Shown: positions 51,365 through 62,900 of the stretch, piece by piece | Layout of the letters: the number at the start of each line of letters is the position of its first letter | How positions within the stretch are numbered: position 1 is the stretch's first letter | Origin: Vibrio diazotrophicus | Lineage (GTDB): Bacteria > Pseudomonadota > Gammaproteobacteria > Enterobacterales > Vibrionaceae | Assembly: GCF_038452265.1 (NCBI RefSeq) | Contig: NZ_CP151842.1 | Span: 2,852,001-2,916,000, forward strand | Length of the DNA: 64,000 nucleotides | Direction of reading: 5' to 3' | Position numbers and translations under genes: made by a program | The notes under the pieces: model-generated | Told to the model about the DNA's origin: nothing | Databases searched by the model: none | Seen by the model: the letters and a program-made list of their open reading frames with translations, nothing else

Positions 51365-54300
51365 TTATTGTGCGAGATCTCTAAGTTTTTTCGGCAGCTT
51401 AAATTCACCGCGACTACGAGAGAGTTCTTTTACTGTCGGTGAATCCATCGGACCTTTCACCTCATAATTTACTTCGGTGAAAACTTCGACTACAGGTGCT
51501 ATCACCGTGGTAATCGCCAACACATATAACGCCGTTTGCGGCGTTACCGCAAATGCGGTCAGTACCGGAATACCAGAAGTAATGTCCGGTACAAAGTTAA
51601 CTTCTGCATCTACGGTACGAGTATTGAGATCCGCTAATCCCTTAATGGTCATGTCACCAGCAATAGCATCCATCTTTATATCATTGGTAACAAAAATGCC
51701 TTTATCAACTTCACCGCTGCCAGTGATCGAATCAAAGGCCATACCTTTATCGAATACATCACTGAAATCGAGCTGCATTTTACGAATGATAGAGTCTAAG
51801 CTGAACAGGCCCAAGAACTTCGCAGCGCCGCTGACATCGGATATCACCCCTTTACCCAGCTCCGTTTTTACATTGCCTTGAACGGTATTGACCTTCATCG
51901 ACCAAGGAGCGCCATCCCATTGCAAGTCACTCCACATGTTGAACGAAGCTTTTTGAATTCCTGAACTGATACCGAATCGTTCCATCAGGTCGCTGTTGTT
52001 TTCACCCTGAACTTCAAACTTTAGCTTAGTGTGGCTGGTTGTGTCAGTCAGTGTCCAGTCGCCACTCATATGAACAGTATTAGTACCACTCACCACATCC
52101 ACTTTTTTCCACTCCAGAGTGTTGCCTCTACGCTGGAAATCCATATTCACTTTGCCAACTTTATAACCTTGCAGCCAAAAGTCGTTAATGACCAGAGTAA
52201 GATTCGGCATCAGGCGATGAAACTCTCGGTCAAACTCGGAAATCAGAGGGTCCGATTGTTTAGTATGCGCCGCCAATAAAGGTTTCGGCTGTTCTTCATC
52301 TAACGATGGAACAAACACATGCAGACGATCGAAAGAGACCGATAAATCATAAGGCTGAATATAATTGGCTTGCCCTTTTGCTTCTTGGCTTTCCAAGTTC
52401 ATCACCCAGCCAAGACCTTTCCGACGCGCATTAAAGTCAACATCGTGCCACTCAATATCGGCAAGGGTCAGTTCTTGAGTTTTTAGATCGACACGTTGCG
52501 GAACTGGAATCTCCGGAGTGTTCATTTTATCTAGACTTGACTTGCCCGCTTTAGCGACAGGCACATCATTCATCACAGCAATCCAGTCATCTAAGTTAAA
52601 TCGGTCAAGACGAACCTGAGCATGGTGCCCAACAACAGGACTGATTTTAAAACCACCTTGCCCAAGCACTAAGTTGGTCGCTGTTAACACTGGCGTTTTA
52701 GGTCTGATATCAATCTCAGCCTGATACTTGGCTTGAGGAAGCTGAAGACGCGCAGTAATCGATTCCTGATTCCCTGAAGCCTGCAGATGCGCTTTGCCCG
52801 CTGCTTTCGTTTTCTTTGCCAATGGGTACGGGTATTCACTCGCAACCATTTTCAGGTCTGCGGTACTATCTATCTGGTAAGTAAAGCCAACATCATTTAA
52901 CTGCAAAGCCACACTGGTTTGCCACGGTGCGTGACCTTTCAGACGCTTGAGCCAACGTTCTCCAACATAAGGCACCAGAGGTTTCACATCCCAGTCACCG
53001 ATAACATCAATGTTTACCGCATAACCTTGAGGCGTACTTTCGCCCTGAAAATCAAAGGAGATCGGTTGCTTTAACAACTTCGATGACAAGCCCGCAGCGG
53101 TAATCACATCGTTGTCGAAGTTAATTCGACCGGATACCGAATCCAACATCATTGGTGGAGCATCAATATCCACATGATTTTTTGATAATTCAGCCCACCC
53201 CCAAGCGCGAGGTTCTTTGTCTCGGGTAAAAGGAATATTTAACTGAAATTCAGAAGTGACTTCACCGCTCACTTGAACGGCGTTAAGCGCCGCCCCCACA
53301 GAATCAACCAGCGGGGTCGCCGTCATATACGCTCGAACGGCATTCCCTTCCGCCACAGCACTGGCTTCAATCTCGATATGACCATCCGGAGCTAAACTTG
53401 GGATGCGCCCTGTGATTCGTTTGGCGTTCACATCCATTAACGTTGCCGCATTTGAATCTAAATACATGGCATCGTTTTCGAACAACAAATCCAATTGCAG
53501 ATTAGTGATCGTCGGCCAAGCGGTATCAAAACTAAACTTGCCTTCTTTCAGCCCAACCCATGCCTGAAATACACCATTATGCTCCTGATACGGAAATGAG
53601 CCTAAATCGCCATACCAAATCAGTTTGGCGGTATCGACTCGACCACCTTGAATGGCGGTAGACAAGTAGTCAGTCAAGTCATCGCCCAGCGCAAGAGTTG
53701 GCAAATAACGCCAAGTTTCACCCGCGTTATAAGCATCCGCTTCTAGATAGAATGACAGGAAAGGACTTTTATCGTGAGGGAAATCGAGACGAAATGCGCC
53801 TAATGCCTGCAAGTCAGGAGTCGCAACGGTGACTTTATCAGCCCAAAGCGACCAACCGTCACTGCCCGTTTGCCAAACCAAATTCACATCACCATGGCGA
53901 ATGTTCAGTGGTGCCTGAAATACATCGCCATACGGCAAGGTATCATCAATCAAGGTGGCATGAATTTTTGCAATATCGGCAGAACCGCTAATCTTTGCCT
54001 GAAGTTGATGCACTTCAGGAAGTAAGTACCATTGTGCGATCCGGCCGTCTGTTAGCTGCGCTGAATAACGCAGTGAGTCGATGGTTTGCCCCATAGAAAC
54101 TCGGATATCTTCCAGTAATCCGCCCGGCTTCAGGTCATGAATCAGCTTGGTTGATTGCTGAGAATCTGGCATCAAAGCCGCCAGAGGCAAGAGCGTTTCT
54201 ACATCAATTTGAGAAAGATTTAACGTCCAGCCTTCTGGTTGCCAATCGAGAGCAACATCGAGATCTGGCCAAGCCGTATCATTAGTTCGTAGCTGTAAAG

Positions 54301-55261
54301 AGTGGGCATTAACCTGCCACCCTTTATCAGTAGGCATTAGCTTAACAATGCCAGACTCCAGTAATAGTTCGTTGGAACTGCCTTCTTCCCCCCAGATAAG
54401 CTCTGACGGTTTCAGTTCAACATACCCATCAACAGGTTGATTGTGATTCAGGGTCATCCACGCGTTAAAGCTTACTCTTCCGCGCTCAATACCTGTTTCT
54501 TCCTTTAGGTAGCGAGTTAACCAAGGGGTAACACGAAGATTGTCGGCACTCGCGTAGAAATCACCAGAAATATCAAGCAGCGAGCCATGGTCTTCAAAGT
54601 CAGCACTCACTAACAGAGAGTTGATATTGGCATCCGCCAAGCTCACTTCACCTTCTGCAAAATGGTGAGAGCCTTTGTTTCGCCAACGCAGCTTAGCGAT
54701 ATCAAGCTGACGGATTTCGCCGGCCATTGTCTGGTACAAAATGGTTGAGTTAAGAAGCGAAAAATTATCTAGCTGGCGTAAAAACAGGTCGTCCAGCAGT
54801 TGCACAACTTGTCCTTCATTGCTCGCCTCAGTGTTTGCATCAGCGCTATCGTCCCGATCAGAATCAGCAATACGGTTCCAGTCAATGGAACTGATATCTA
54901 ACTTCATGCCATGAATGCTCATATCCGCTATCACCGGCTGGCGATTTAGCAAAGACTGAAATAAGTCAAATTCGATATCAATTTGCTGAGTAGATATGTG
55001 GATTTTACTGCTTACGGGAAGTTCCGCTCTTACTGCTTTAAGAGCGAGTGAAGGGTGCGTGTTTTTCCAAAAACCACGCACATCGGTCACTTTAAACTGT
55101 ATGTTGGTTTGCTGAGTCGCCCAGCGCTCGATTTCACTTTGGTAGCGATTCATTTCAGGCAGCAGTACCCGCAAAGCAGTTACCACAACAGCCAATAACA
55201 CCAATAGGCTAACAATAAGCCATAAAATAAATCGCCCAAGGCGGGTAAAGGTTGAGCTCAC
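51365..55261 (-). CDS. yhdP: YhdP, AsmA-like envelope lipid-transport protein
   Basis: This 1298-residue protein has one N-terminal membrane helix (LGRFILWLIVSLLVLLAVVV) and then a very long periplasmic beta-rich region with DUF3971 and AsmA-like character, the layout of YhdP. YhdP, TamB and YdbH are thought to bridge the periplasm to carry phospholipids to the outer membrane. It follows rng by 11 bp. The C-terminal segment after about 1200 has a hydrophobic stretch (ITSGIPVLTAFAVTPQTALYVL). Confidence 0.95.
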   Translation of the reverse strand: MSSTFTRLGRFILWLIVSLLVLLAVVVTALRVLLPEMNRYQSEIERWATQQTNIQFKVTDVRGFWKNTHPSLALKAVRAELPVSSKIHISTQQIDIEFDLFQSLLNRQPVIADMSIHGMKLDISSIDWNRIADSDRDDSADANTEASNEGQVVQLLDDLFLRQLDNFSLLNSTILYQTMAGEIRQLDIAKLRWRNKGSHHFAEGEVSLADANINSLLVSADFEDHGSLLDISGDFYASADNLRVTPWLTRYLKEETGIERGRVSFNAWMTLNHNQPVDGYVELKPSELIWGEEGSSNELLLESGIVKLMPTDKGWQVNAHSLQLRTNDTAWPDLDVALDWQPEGWTLNLSQIDVETLLPLAALMPDSQQSTKLIHDLKPGGLLEDIRVSMGQTIDSLRYSAQLTDGRIAQWYLLPEVHQLQAKISGSADIAKIHATLIDDTLPYGDVFQAPLNIRHGDVNLVWQTGSDGWSLWADKVTVATPDLQALGAFRLDFPHDKSPFLSFYLEADAYNAGETWRYLPTLALGDDLTDYLSTAIQGGRVDTAKLIWYGDLGSFPYQEHNGVFQAWVGLKEGKFSFDTAWPTITNLQLDLLFENDAMYLDSNAATLMDVNAKRITGRIPSLAPDGHIEIEASAVAEGNAVRAYMTATPLVDSVGAALNAVQVSGEVTSEFQLNIPFTRDKEPRAWGWAELSKNHVDIDAPPMMLDSVSGRINFDNDVITAAGLSSKLLKQPISFDFQGESTPQGYAVNIDVIGDWDVKPLVPYVGERWLKRLKGHAPWQTSVALQLNDVGFTYQIDSTADLKMVASEYPYPLAKKTKAAGKAHLQASGNQESITARLQLPQAKYQAEIDIRPKTPVLTATNLVLGQGGFKISPVVGHHAQVRLDRFNLDDWIAVMNDVPVAKAGKSSLDKMNTPEIPVPQRVDLKTQELTLADIEWHDVDFNARRKGLGWVMNLESQEAKGQANYIQPYDLSVSFDRLHVFVPSLDEEQPKPLLAAHTKQSDPLISEFDREFHRLMPNLTLVINDFWLQGYKVGKVNMDFQRRGNTLEWKKVDVVSGTNTVHMSGDWTLTDTTSHTKLKFEVQGENNSDLMERFGISSGIQKASFNMWSDLQWDGAPWSMKVNTVQGNVKTELGKGVISDVSGAAKFLGLFSLDSIIRKMQLDFSDVFDKGMAFDSITGSGEVDKGIFVTNDIKMDAIAGDMTIKGLADLNTRTVDAEVNFVPDITSGIPVLTAFAVTPQTALYVLAITTVIAPVVEVFTEVNYEVKGPMDSPTVKELSRSRGEFKLPKKLRDLAQ

Positions 55262-55272
55262 TCAATATCCTT

Positions 55273-56742
55273 TTACATCATCACAACATCAAATTGTTCT
55301 TGGATATACAGAGGTTCCGCTTGAATACGAACTTCTTTACCAATAAACAGCTCCAGCTCAGCAAGCGCATGAGACTCATCTCCTTGCAAAGTCTCTGCCA
55401 CTGCCGGAGATGCGTACACAACAAACTTGTCTGAGTCGTAGGCTCGGTTCACTCGCGTAATTTCACGCAGTATTTCAAAACAAACCGTTTCAACGGTTTT
55501 CACCGCTCCACGACCTTCACAAGTTGGACAAGTAGAACACAGAACATGTTCAATACTTTCTCGTGTACGTTTACGAGTCATCTCAACTAATCCCAACTGC
55601 GTAAATCCGTTGATATTCGTTTTGACTCGGTCTTTGCTGAGCGCAGCTTCCAGCGAAGCAAGTACTCGCTTGCGGTGATCATCGGAAGCCATATCGATAA
55701 AGTCGATGATGATGATGCCGCCCAGATTTCGTAAACGCAGCTGGCGAGCAATAGCCTGTGTTGCTTCGATGTTGGTGTTGAATATGGTCTCTTCGAGATT
55801 ACGGCGGCCGACAAAAGCGCCAGTGTTGATATCAACCGTCGTCATGGCTTCTGTCTGATCGATAATCAAATAGCCGCCAGATTTAAGCTCGACTTTACGC
55901 TCCAAAGAACGTTGAATTTCGTTCTCCGTGTCGTACATATCGAAAATGGGTTTATCACCTTCGTATAGCTCAAGTTTGTCGGTCAGCTCTGGAACGAACT
56001 CGGACGTGAACTCTTTGAGGTTTTCGAATTCCAGACGTGAATCAACCAAGATGCTGGTCAGTTCTGTGCCGACAAAATCACGAATAATACGTTGAGACAG
56101 CCCAGGTTCACCGTACAGCGTTGAACGAGTTTTGTATTTCGCACGACGCTCCATGACTTTAACCCAGAGGCGTTTGAGGAAAGCCGCATCTTGCGCCAAT
56201 TCTTTTTCGTCCGCACCTTCAGCCGCGGTACGAATGATGAATCCACCATTCTCGTCGCAATACTGTGCCACTACTGCTTTTAGGCGATTACGTTCAGCTT
56301 CACTTTCAATTCGCTGAGAAACACCTACGTGCGCAGAACCCGGCATATAGACCAAGTAACGCGATGGTAAAGTGATATCTGTGGTTAAACGGGCACCTTT
56401 GGTTCCCAAAGGATCTTTCACGACTTGCACAACAATATCCTGACCTTGGCGAACCAATTCAGAAATATCGCGCACTTGGAACTGTTGTTTTTCATTTTCC
56501 GCCACACATTCTGTGTGAGGAACGATATCTGAAGCGTGTAAAAAAGCTGCTTTGTCTAGGCCAATATCCACAAAAGCCGCTTGCATACCGGGTAGAACTC
56601 GACTGACTTTACCCTTGTAGATGTTTCCGACAATGCCTCTTTTTGCTTCACGTTCAATATGGATCTCTTGAAGGACTCCACCTTCGATCATTGCCACCCG
56701 TGTTTCACTCGGTGTGACATTCAAGATCAACTCTGCACTCAT
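55273..56742 (-). CDS. rng: Ribonuclease G
   Basis: This 489-residue protein opens MSAELILNVTPSETRVAMIE and has an S1-like domain, the catalytic DFIDMASDDHRKRV (Asp metal ligand) and the zinc-link CSTCPTCEGRG. It processes the 5' end of 16S rRNA and degrades some messages. It is in the mre-maf-rng-yhdP order found in gammaproteobacteria. The gap to maf is 25 bp. Confidence 0.97.
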   Translation of the reverse strand: MSAELILNVTPSETRVAMIEGGVLQEIHIEREAKRGIVGNIYKGKVSRVLPGMQAAFVDIGLDKAAFLHASDIVPHTECVAENEKQQFQVRDISELVRQGQDIVVQVVKDPLGTKGARLTTDITLPSRYLVYMPGSAHVGVSQRIESEAERNRLKAVVAQYCDENGGFIIRTAAEGADEKELAQDAAFLKRLWVKVMERRAKYKTRSTLYGEPGLSQRIIRDFVGTELTSILVDSRLEFENLKEFTSEFVPELTDKLELYEGDKPIFDMYDTENEIQRSLERKVELKSGGYLIIDQTEAMTTVDINTGAFVGRRNLEETIFNTNIEATQAIARQLRLRNLGGIIIIDFIDMASDDHRKRVLASLEAALSKDRVKTNINGFTQLGLVEMTRKRTRESIEHVLCSTCPTCEGRGAVKTVETVCFEILREITRVNRAYDSDKFVVYASPAVAETLQGDESHALAELELFIGKEVRIQAEPLYIQEQFDVVMM

Positions 56743-56767
56743 GAGCGCACCTCAATTTTTAATAATA

Positions 56768-57367
56768 CTAAAATATAAATTCGTGCAAGAGCTGGTCAGT
56801 TTCATAGAGCGGTAATCCCACCACTGCGTGGTAGCTACCTTCAATCCTAGTTACAAATCGCCCACCCAATCCTTGAATGCCATAACTGCCAGCTTTATCG
56901 CAAGGCTCACCACTTTGCCAATATTGTTCTATTTCTTGCTCTGACAAGGGTTTGAACCATACATCTGTGGTCACGACCACAGAACGATGTTTTTCTTTTG
57001 CAGCGACCGTCACGGCCGTCATTACTTGATGCTGAGTCCCCGAAAGATACTCAAGCATCTCTTTGGCGTGAGAAAAGTTTTGTGGCTTTTCTAATACGCG
57101 ATTGTCTTGAACCACTATTGTGTCCGAGCCTAAAACCACATAGTCCTGCTCGTTCACATTAAGATTAGCCGCGTTTTGCTTAGCCAATTCTAGGCCAGCT
57201 AGAGCTTTATCGCGGGACAAACGTTCTACATATTGAACGGGAGATTCACCGTCTAAACGCTTCTCTTCAACATTTGGGACTAACACGTCAAACTGATATC
57301 CCAATTGAGAGAGTAGTTCTCGGCGTCTAGGTGAACCAGACGCCAGAATTAATCGTTGTTTGTTCAT
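56768..57367 (-). CDS. maf: Maf/YhdE nucleoside triphosphate pyrophosphatase
   Basis: This 199-residue protein has the Maf motif LILASGSPRRRELLSQLGYQF, RLSRDKALAG, VVLGSDTIVV and the final GLPLYETDQLL. YhdE-type Maf proteins hydrolyse dTTP/UTP and modified nucleotides. It starts 1 bp after the mreD stop and precedes rng by 25 bp. Confidence 0.96.
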   Translation of the reverse strand: MNKQRLILASGSPRRRELLSQLGYQFDVLVPNVEEKRLDGESPVQYVERLSRDKALAGLELAKQNAANLNVNEQDYVVLGSDTIVVQDNRVLEKPQNFSHAKEMLEYLSGTQHQVMTAVTVAAKEKHRSVVVTTDVWFKPLSEQEIEQYWQSGEPCDKAGSYGIQGLGGRFVTRIEGSYHAVVGLPLYETDQLLHEFIF

Positions 57368-57368
57368 T

Positions 57369-57857
57369 CTATTTTATGTGCCAATGACGTCGAACTCGAC
57401 GCAGCAATAAAAACATCCATGGCCAAAGTATACAGCTAATTAAACCACTCCAGAGAGATAATGGGTTAAATGTGACATCCTGAATGAGATATTCTCCAAA
57501 GAAAATCAACACTTCAAGCGCCATAGCGAGCAGACCAACCACAAAAGCTTGCTGCCAAAGTGCCATATTTCGCATTACGAGGAAGTTCATGGCGACAATG
57601 TAAATCACGATGGACATCATCATCCCTCGGATACCGAGAGTCGAGCCTAATAACAAATCCCAAAGAAGACCTAGCACCAGAGCAGAACCCACATTGACAC
57701 GGTGAGGCAGAGCAAGAACCCAATAACAGGTCACCAACAAGATCCATGATGGTCTCAACAGATCAAGGGAACCCGGCCAAGGGATCGTCTGGAAAATTAA
57801 GGCACACAGGAAAGAGCCCCAAATAACAAATCGGCCTCCCCAATCACTACTGCCCAT
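57369..57857 (-). CDS. mreD: Rod-shape protein MreD
   Basis: This 162-residue protein has five or six hydrophobic helices, with RPSWILLVTCYWVLALPHRVNVG characteristic of MreD. It is part of the elongasome with MreB and MreC. The start lies inside the mreC 3' end (11 bp overlap), so translation is probably coupled. Confidence 0.95.
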   Translation of the reverse strand: MGSSDWGGRFVIWGSFLCALIFQTIPWPGSLDLLRPSWILLVTCYWVLALPHRVNVGSALVLGLLWDLLLGSTLGIRGMMMSIVIYIVAMNFLVMRNMALWQQAFVVGLLAMALEVLIFFGEYLIQDVTFNPLSLWSGLISCILWPWMFLLLRRVRRHWHIK

Positions 57858-58734
57858 CTGTTACGCCCTCTTCAATATCTTCTGGGTTTGCGAGTAATAC
57901 TTTTTGTTGGCGGTCTTCATTCGGCCAAATCAATAACAGGTAACGTAAGCGATCAAAATCGACTACAGGCTTAGCTTTTATCGAGGCAAATTCGCGACGT
58001 GTATCTTTATCAACATCGGTAATGTAAGCCACCGGATATCCTTCCGGATAGACACCACCAAGACCAGACGTTACCAGCATGTCACCGACATCGATATCGG
58101 TACTGGTTGGAATATGCTCTAACTGGATTTCGTCACTTTGTCCGTTACCGGAAGCGATCACTCGAATATCGTTGCGGATATTCTGCACTGGAATAGCGTT
58201 GTTCGGGTCGATAAGCAGTAATACACGGCTGTTGTGCGCGGCAACAAACGTTACCTGTCCGACAATACCTTTCTCATTGATAACAGGCTGACCTTCGTAG
58301 ACACCGTCCGTTCTGCCTTTATCAATCACCACCTGATGGCGATATGGTGATGTATCAACAGCCATTACTTCTGTAACAACTTTCTTCTCATCACGGACAA
58401 ACTCAGAACCAAGCAATTTTCGTAAACGTTGGTTTTCTTCACGGTATTGATCAAGCAGGGTTAAGTCGCTTTTAAGCGTCATCACTTCACGTTTAAGATT
58501 CTGATTCGAATTCAACAGTTGATCACGAGTGCTGAACAGAGAGTAAAAGTCGTTAAACATGGTACGCGGCAAATCTGCAGCATACTGAATAGGCGCTACT
58601 AGGCTATTGAGCAAATAACGTACATTTGCGAATGCTCCTAAACGACTATCAGCCAGCATTAGGCTGGCTGATAACATGACCGCGAAGAACAGTCGTTGTT
58701 GGAGAGATGGTCCTCGACCAAATATTGGCTTCAT
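57847..58734 (-). CDS. mreC: Rod-shape protein MreC
   Basis: This 295-residue protein has an N-terminal membrane helix, a coiled-coil stretch around LLNSNQNLKREVMTLKSDLTLLDQYREENQRL and a periplasmic beta domain with VVIDKGRTDGVYEGQPVINEKGIVGQV. It connects MreB to the penicillin-binding proteins. The mreC-mreB gap is 49 bp. Confidence 0.96.
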   Translation of the reverse strand: MKPIFGRGPSLQQRLFFAVMLSASLMLADSRLGAFANVRYLLNSLVAPIQYAADLPRTMFNDFYSLFSTRDQLLNSNQNLKREVMTLKSDLTLLDQYREENQRLRKLLGSEFVRDEKKVVTEVMAVDTSPYRHQVVIDKGRTDGVYEGQPVINEKGIVGQVTFVAAHNSRVLLLIDPNNAIPVQNIRNDIRVIASGNGQSDEIQLEHIPTSTDIDVGDMLVTSGLGGVYPEGYPVAYITDVDKDTRREFASIKAKPVVDFDRLRYLLLIWPNEDRQQKVLLANPEDIEEGVTDGQ

Positions 58735-58783
58735 CTTATAACAATCCTATTGGGCACCTCATTACAAGGTGCCTGACAAGCCA

Positions 58784-59827
58784 TTACTCATCGCTGAACA
58801 GATCACCGCCATGCATATCGATCATTTCTAAAGCTTTACCGCCGCCACGAGCCACACAAGTTAGTGGTTCTTCAGCGATCACAACAGGAATGCCGGTTTC
58901 TTCCGTTAATAGACGATCAAGATCTTTCAGTAGTGCACCACCACCAGTCAGAACCATACCGTTTTCAGAGATATCAGAAGCCAGTTCTGGTGGACATTGC
59001 TCAAGCGCAACCATCACAGCAGAAACGATACCCGTTAGCGGCTCTTGCAGTGCTTCCAAAATTTCGTTTGAGTTTAGTGTAAAGCTACGTGGAACACCTT
59101 CAGCGAGGTTACGGCCACGAACTTCAATTTCCATCACTTCATCGCCAGGGTAAGCCGAACCGATTTCGTGCTTAATTTTCTCAGCGGTTGCTTCACCGAT
59201 TAAGCTGCCGTAGTTACGACGAACATAGTTGATGATAGCTTCATCAAAACGGTCACCACCGATACGAACAGAAGAAGAGTAAACAACACCGTTCAATGAG
59301 ATAACTGCAACTTCAGTTGTACCACCACCGATATCGACCACCATTGAACCTGTTGGCTCAGAAACACGTAGGCCAGCACCAATTGCTGCTGCCATTGGTT
59401 CATCAATAAGGTGCACTTCGCGTGCGCCTGCACCTAGTGCAGATTCACGAATCGCACGGCGCTCAACTTGAGTGGAACCACAAGGAACACAAACAAGTAC
59501 GCGTGGGCTTGGTTTTAGAAAACTGTTGTCATGCACTTGACGGATAAAATGCTGAAGCATTTTTTCAGTCACGTAGAAGTCAGCAATAACACCATCTTTC
59601 ATAGGACGAATTGCAGAGATATTACCCGGCGTACGACCTAACATTTGCTTAGCTGCATGACCGACAGCCGCTACAGTTTTTCCACCACGGCCTTTGTCTT
59701 GGCGAATAGCAACTACAGATGGTTCATCAAGGACAATGCCTTGACCTTTAACATAAATAAGAGTGTTGGCAGTACCTAAGTCAATTGATAGGTCGTTTGA
59801 AAACATGCCACGAAGTTTTTTGAACAT
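58784..59827 (-). CDS. mreB: Rod-shape actin homologue MreB
   Basis: This 347-residue actin-fold protein has DLGTANTLIYVKGQGIVLDEPSVVA, the adenosine motif VLTGGGALLKDLD and the phosphate 2 loop VVDIGGGTTEVAVISL. It sets the pattern of lateral cell-wall synthesis. It lies after mshQ, which places the MSHA pilus locus directly upstream of mreBCD, as in other vibrios. Confidence 0.98.
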   Translation of the reverse strand: MFKKLRGMFSNDLSIDLGTANTLIYVKGQGIVLDEPSVVAIRQDKGRGGKTVAAVGHAAKQMLGRTPGNISAIRPMKDGVIADFYVTEKMLQHFIRQVHDNSFLKPSPRVLVCVPCGSTQVERRAIRESALGAGAREVHLIDEPMAAAIGAGLRVSEPTGSMVVDIGGGTTEVAVISLNGVVYSSSVRIGGDRFDEAIINYVRRNYGSLIGEATAEKIKHEIGSAYPGDEVMEIEVRGRNLAEGVPRSFTLNSNEILEALQEPLTGIVSAVMVALEQCPPELASDISENGMVLTGGGALLKDLDRLLTEETGIPVVIAEEPLTCVARGGGKALEMIDMHGGDLFSDE

Positions 59828-59882
59828 ATTCTTCGTTCATCCTGCAAGAATTGAAGATAAAAATTGCACTAAATGTACCAAC

Positions 59883-59903
59883 GCCTTGCCGTCACAGCAA
59901 GGC
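59883..59903. other. Hairpin between mshQ and mreB
   Basis: GCCTTGC and GCAAGGC pair across a 7-base loop. No T-run follows on either strand, so I do not call it a terminator. It lies about 55 bp before the mreB start. Confidence 0.4.
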
Positions 59904-59976
59904 ATTGACGCATAAACATGGACTCAAACACGCAATTTCTAACATATTCCTAACTTAGGTTAAGAAAAATTGCTTG

Positions 59977-62900
59977 CTATTGTCCTGTTAGCCCACTTTC
60001 CCCTCGGAAAATAATGCGGTCATTACCACGATAGACCCCGAAAGTCACAACGGCGGACGGATCTTCATCGCCCCGATCGCGCCAGTTGTATTGTAACCAA
60101 GGTTGATTTGTATAACTTGTACCACAGCTTACATTCATTTCTGATAATTGTGGTGAAGTATCTGACATTCTGAGCCAAAAACGGATTTGCTCCCTCAAAG
60201 AGCTGGCATCCACATTAGAATGCGGCTTAGCAGAAAGCTTATTGCTAACACCATTTGTTACTGCAACGGCAGGATCAGCTCCTTGAAGTGATGCACTCGA
60301 AGCCGAGCCAGAACCAGACCAAACTGTTTGCTGACACACATATCCTCCGAGTGAAACAAACGTCGAACCAGAGTCTTGCTCGTTTCCGATAAACCGCGAG
60401 CCATTCCAGTATTCGGTGCGCAGAGGAATATAAATGGTACTGGTTGAGGTTCCGCCCACATCATCGAGCACCATGCGACCGTAACGGATATCGGGTTGAG
60501 CTGAAAATGGCTTACCTGTGTCCAACGTGACGCCTGAACTGTTGAGCTCTAAGTTAGGTGCTTCTGATGTTTTGAAATCCACGCCATCGGCTTTCACTCC
60601 TGATGAATTTGCTGTGACACGAAGTCCAAAACCATCTTCATACGGGCCATCTGCACGGGTAATTAAAGGACTAGAGGTGGTTTGTAACTTGTTAAATTGA
60701 AATGGTGCATCACTCACCTGCAACTCAGCACCAGACCATTGACTGCTGCCATCCCAGAAATGCAGATCATAATCTTCGACACGAGAGCCGAATTCACTGT
60801 TGTCATCAGAAGTGTCAACCGCAAGAAGCTTCACATCCGCAATCAGGCTCGGACTAAAACTGCTGTAGTTGGTCGTCGCCCCGCCCTGCATATTTTGTGC
60901 TTCAACGACAAAATCATAGGCAATGGACTGCCCCATATACATGAATTCATCATGGTTTGATGAGTAATTCCAGTTGTTGCTGATAAGCGATAACCACGCC
61001 GGATAGAAACGGCCAATGTCTCGATATCCCTGATTGACGTTCATGCCCAAATAGCTTGCCTGAGTATCAGCATTTACACGCAGAACACCGACTTCACTCC
61101 ACGCTAAACCGCCAAATGGCAAGTAGCTATTGCTAACGCCTTCGCTATTGCTAAGCGCGAGCGTTCCTGACAATGTTCCATCCGCACCGCCACTTGGTTG
61201 GGCAACAGCATGAGTCAGTTCAACAGTGGATTTCAGCTCACTACCTGCAATGAAAAAATTCTGTGTAACGGGAGAACTACAGTAACTCGACGTTTCTATG
61301 GCTTCGCTACCACTGACGGGATCACTGTCATTGCCAGTTGAAACCCAACGCAGTGGTCGAACATTTAGCGCAAACACATTACCGGCCGAGGTAAATCCTG
61401 TGCTCGAAGCATCGGTGATATTGCCGTTCATGGGTGTATTATTTGGCGAGCAAATTGCGAATGTCCACGGACGAGAGTAAACCGTGAACTGGCCTTTTAG
61501 CGTATCTCCGTCAATAGGACAATGATCACCTGTACAACTAAAATTTTCATCCGCCATAGTAACAAGGTACTCACCAGATTCTTCCAAGGTAAGTTCTGAG
61601 GTTGACTGACCATTATTAAATACAGGCGAGTAACTTAAACTTCCGAGTCCCGTAGATGGCCTCACCCAAGAGGATTGGATTGTTGGAGAACCGTTGTAGC
61701 CAAGATCCACAACAGCACCATTATCATCACAGGCCTGTGCAAACGCAGAAACTTCAACTGGTTTGTTCGCTATAACGTATTGTGATTCAACATTCAGCTT
61801 ATAAGGGACAAATTCATAGCTACCACTCACAGTGTTATTTGCTTCATCACCTTCTATGTAAGCCAAAACCGATACCTTTTTACTTTCGGTGGTGCTAAGA
61901 AGTAAAGACAGGTTAAAAATACCATTCGTTACCGAGTAAGGGGTTGTCACTCCATCTACCGTTACAACAACGGTACCCGTAAAATCTCTCGCCAACATAC
62001 CTTCCGAGAAAACAGATAGCTCAGGCTTTAATGTCTGACACACAAGGGCAATATCAGATTTAGGTTGCAGTATCAGATTGTAATTTTTGTTTGTATCGGT
62101 CTCGTTCCAACATTCAGGATCGGCTGAATCACGGGCTACCGTAACATTCCCGACCACGTTTAAAGTGTGTGCAGTAATCGATCCTTTTATCGATATACCG
62201 ACATCGAAGTTCATTGATTTAGCCAGCAAATACGCTTCGAGAACCCCACTTGCCTTTATGTGGTAGTTTGCGGCTGGGCCGTAAAATAGAGGTTTCTTAT
62301 AGTTTGATGAACCACTTGATGGATAGATTGGAATAAACCTAATCGGTCCTGTCGTTAAGTCGCTGGTGGTATCATTACCATCGCCTGCAATACTAATAAC
62401 TGAATCGCTGCCTAAGTAGACCTGAGTATCTCCCCACTCACCTATAGAAGCAGTTCCCAATAACACGGAACTATCCTCAGCAAAATACACAGCCGTATTA
62501 CCATTTACTGAAAACTTCTCGATTTTTAGACCAGGCGAAAGACGAACATTTAGTTTTTTATCACTCCGTACATTTTGCACTGTCAGGGATTTTAAGTTTT
62601 TAAGTATGGTTAATTCGAAAGCCCCCCCCGTATCGGCGTATGAACATAGTCCATTGTTATTACAAAAAGAACTAAAGTCAGTCGAACTACTGTTAACTTG
62701 AATATATAAATCATTGATGGAATCAAACGATACATTTAACGGCTCTGGCGGCTCAGCCTTTCTCTCTTCAAACAAACCATCGTCAATATTGTAATCAGCC
62801 CCTTCAAATGTTACGTGCAGAGATTTTGTACCGCATCCGTAACCCTGACAGTTAGCAATGTATGTATTACTATTTTGGGTCGTATCAAAACCAATTCGCA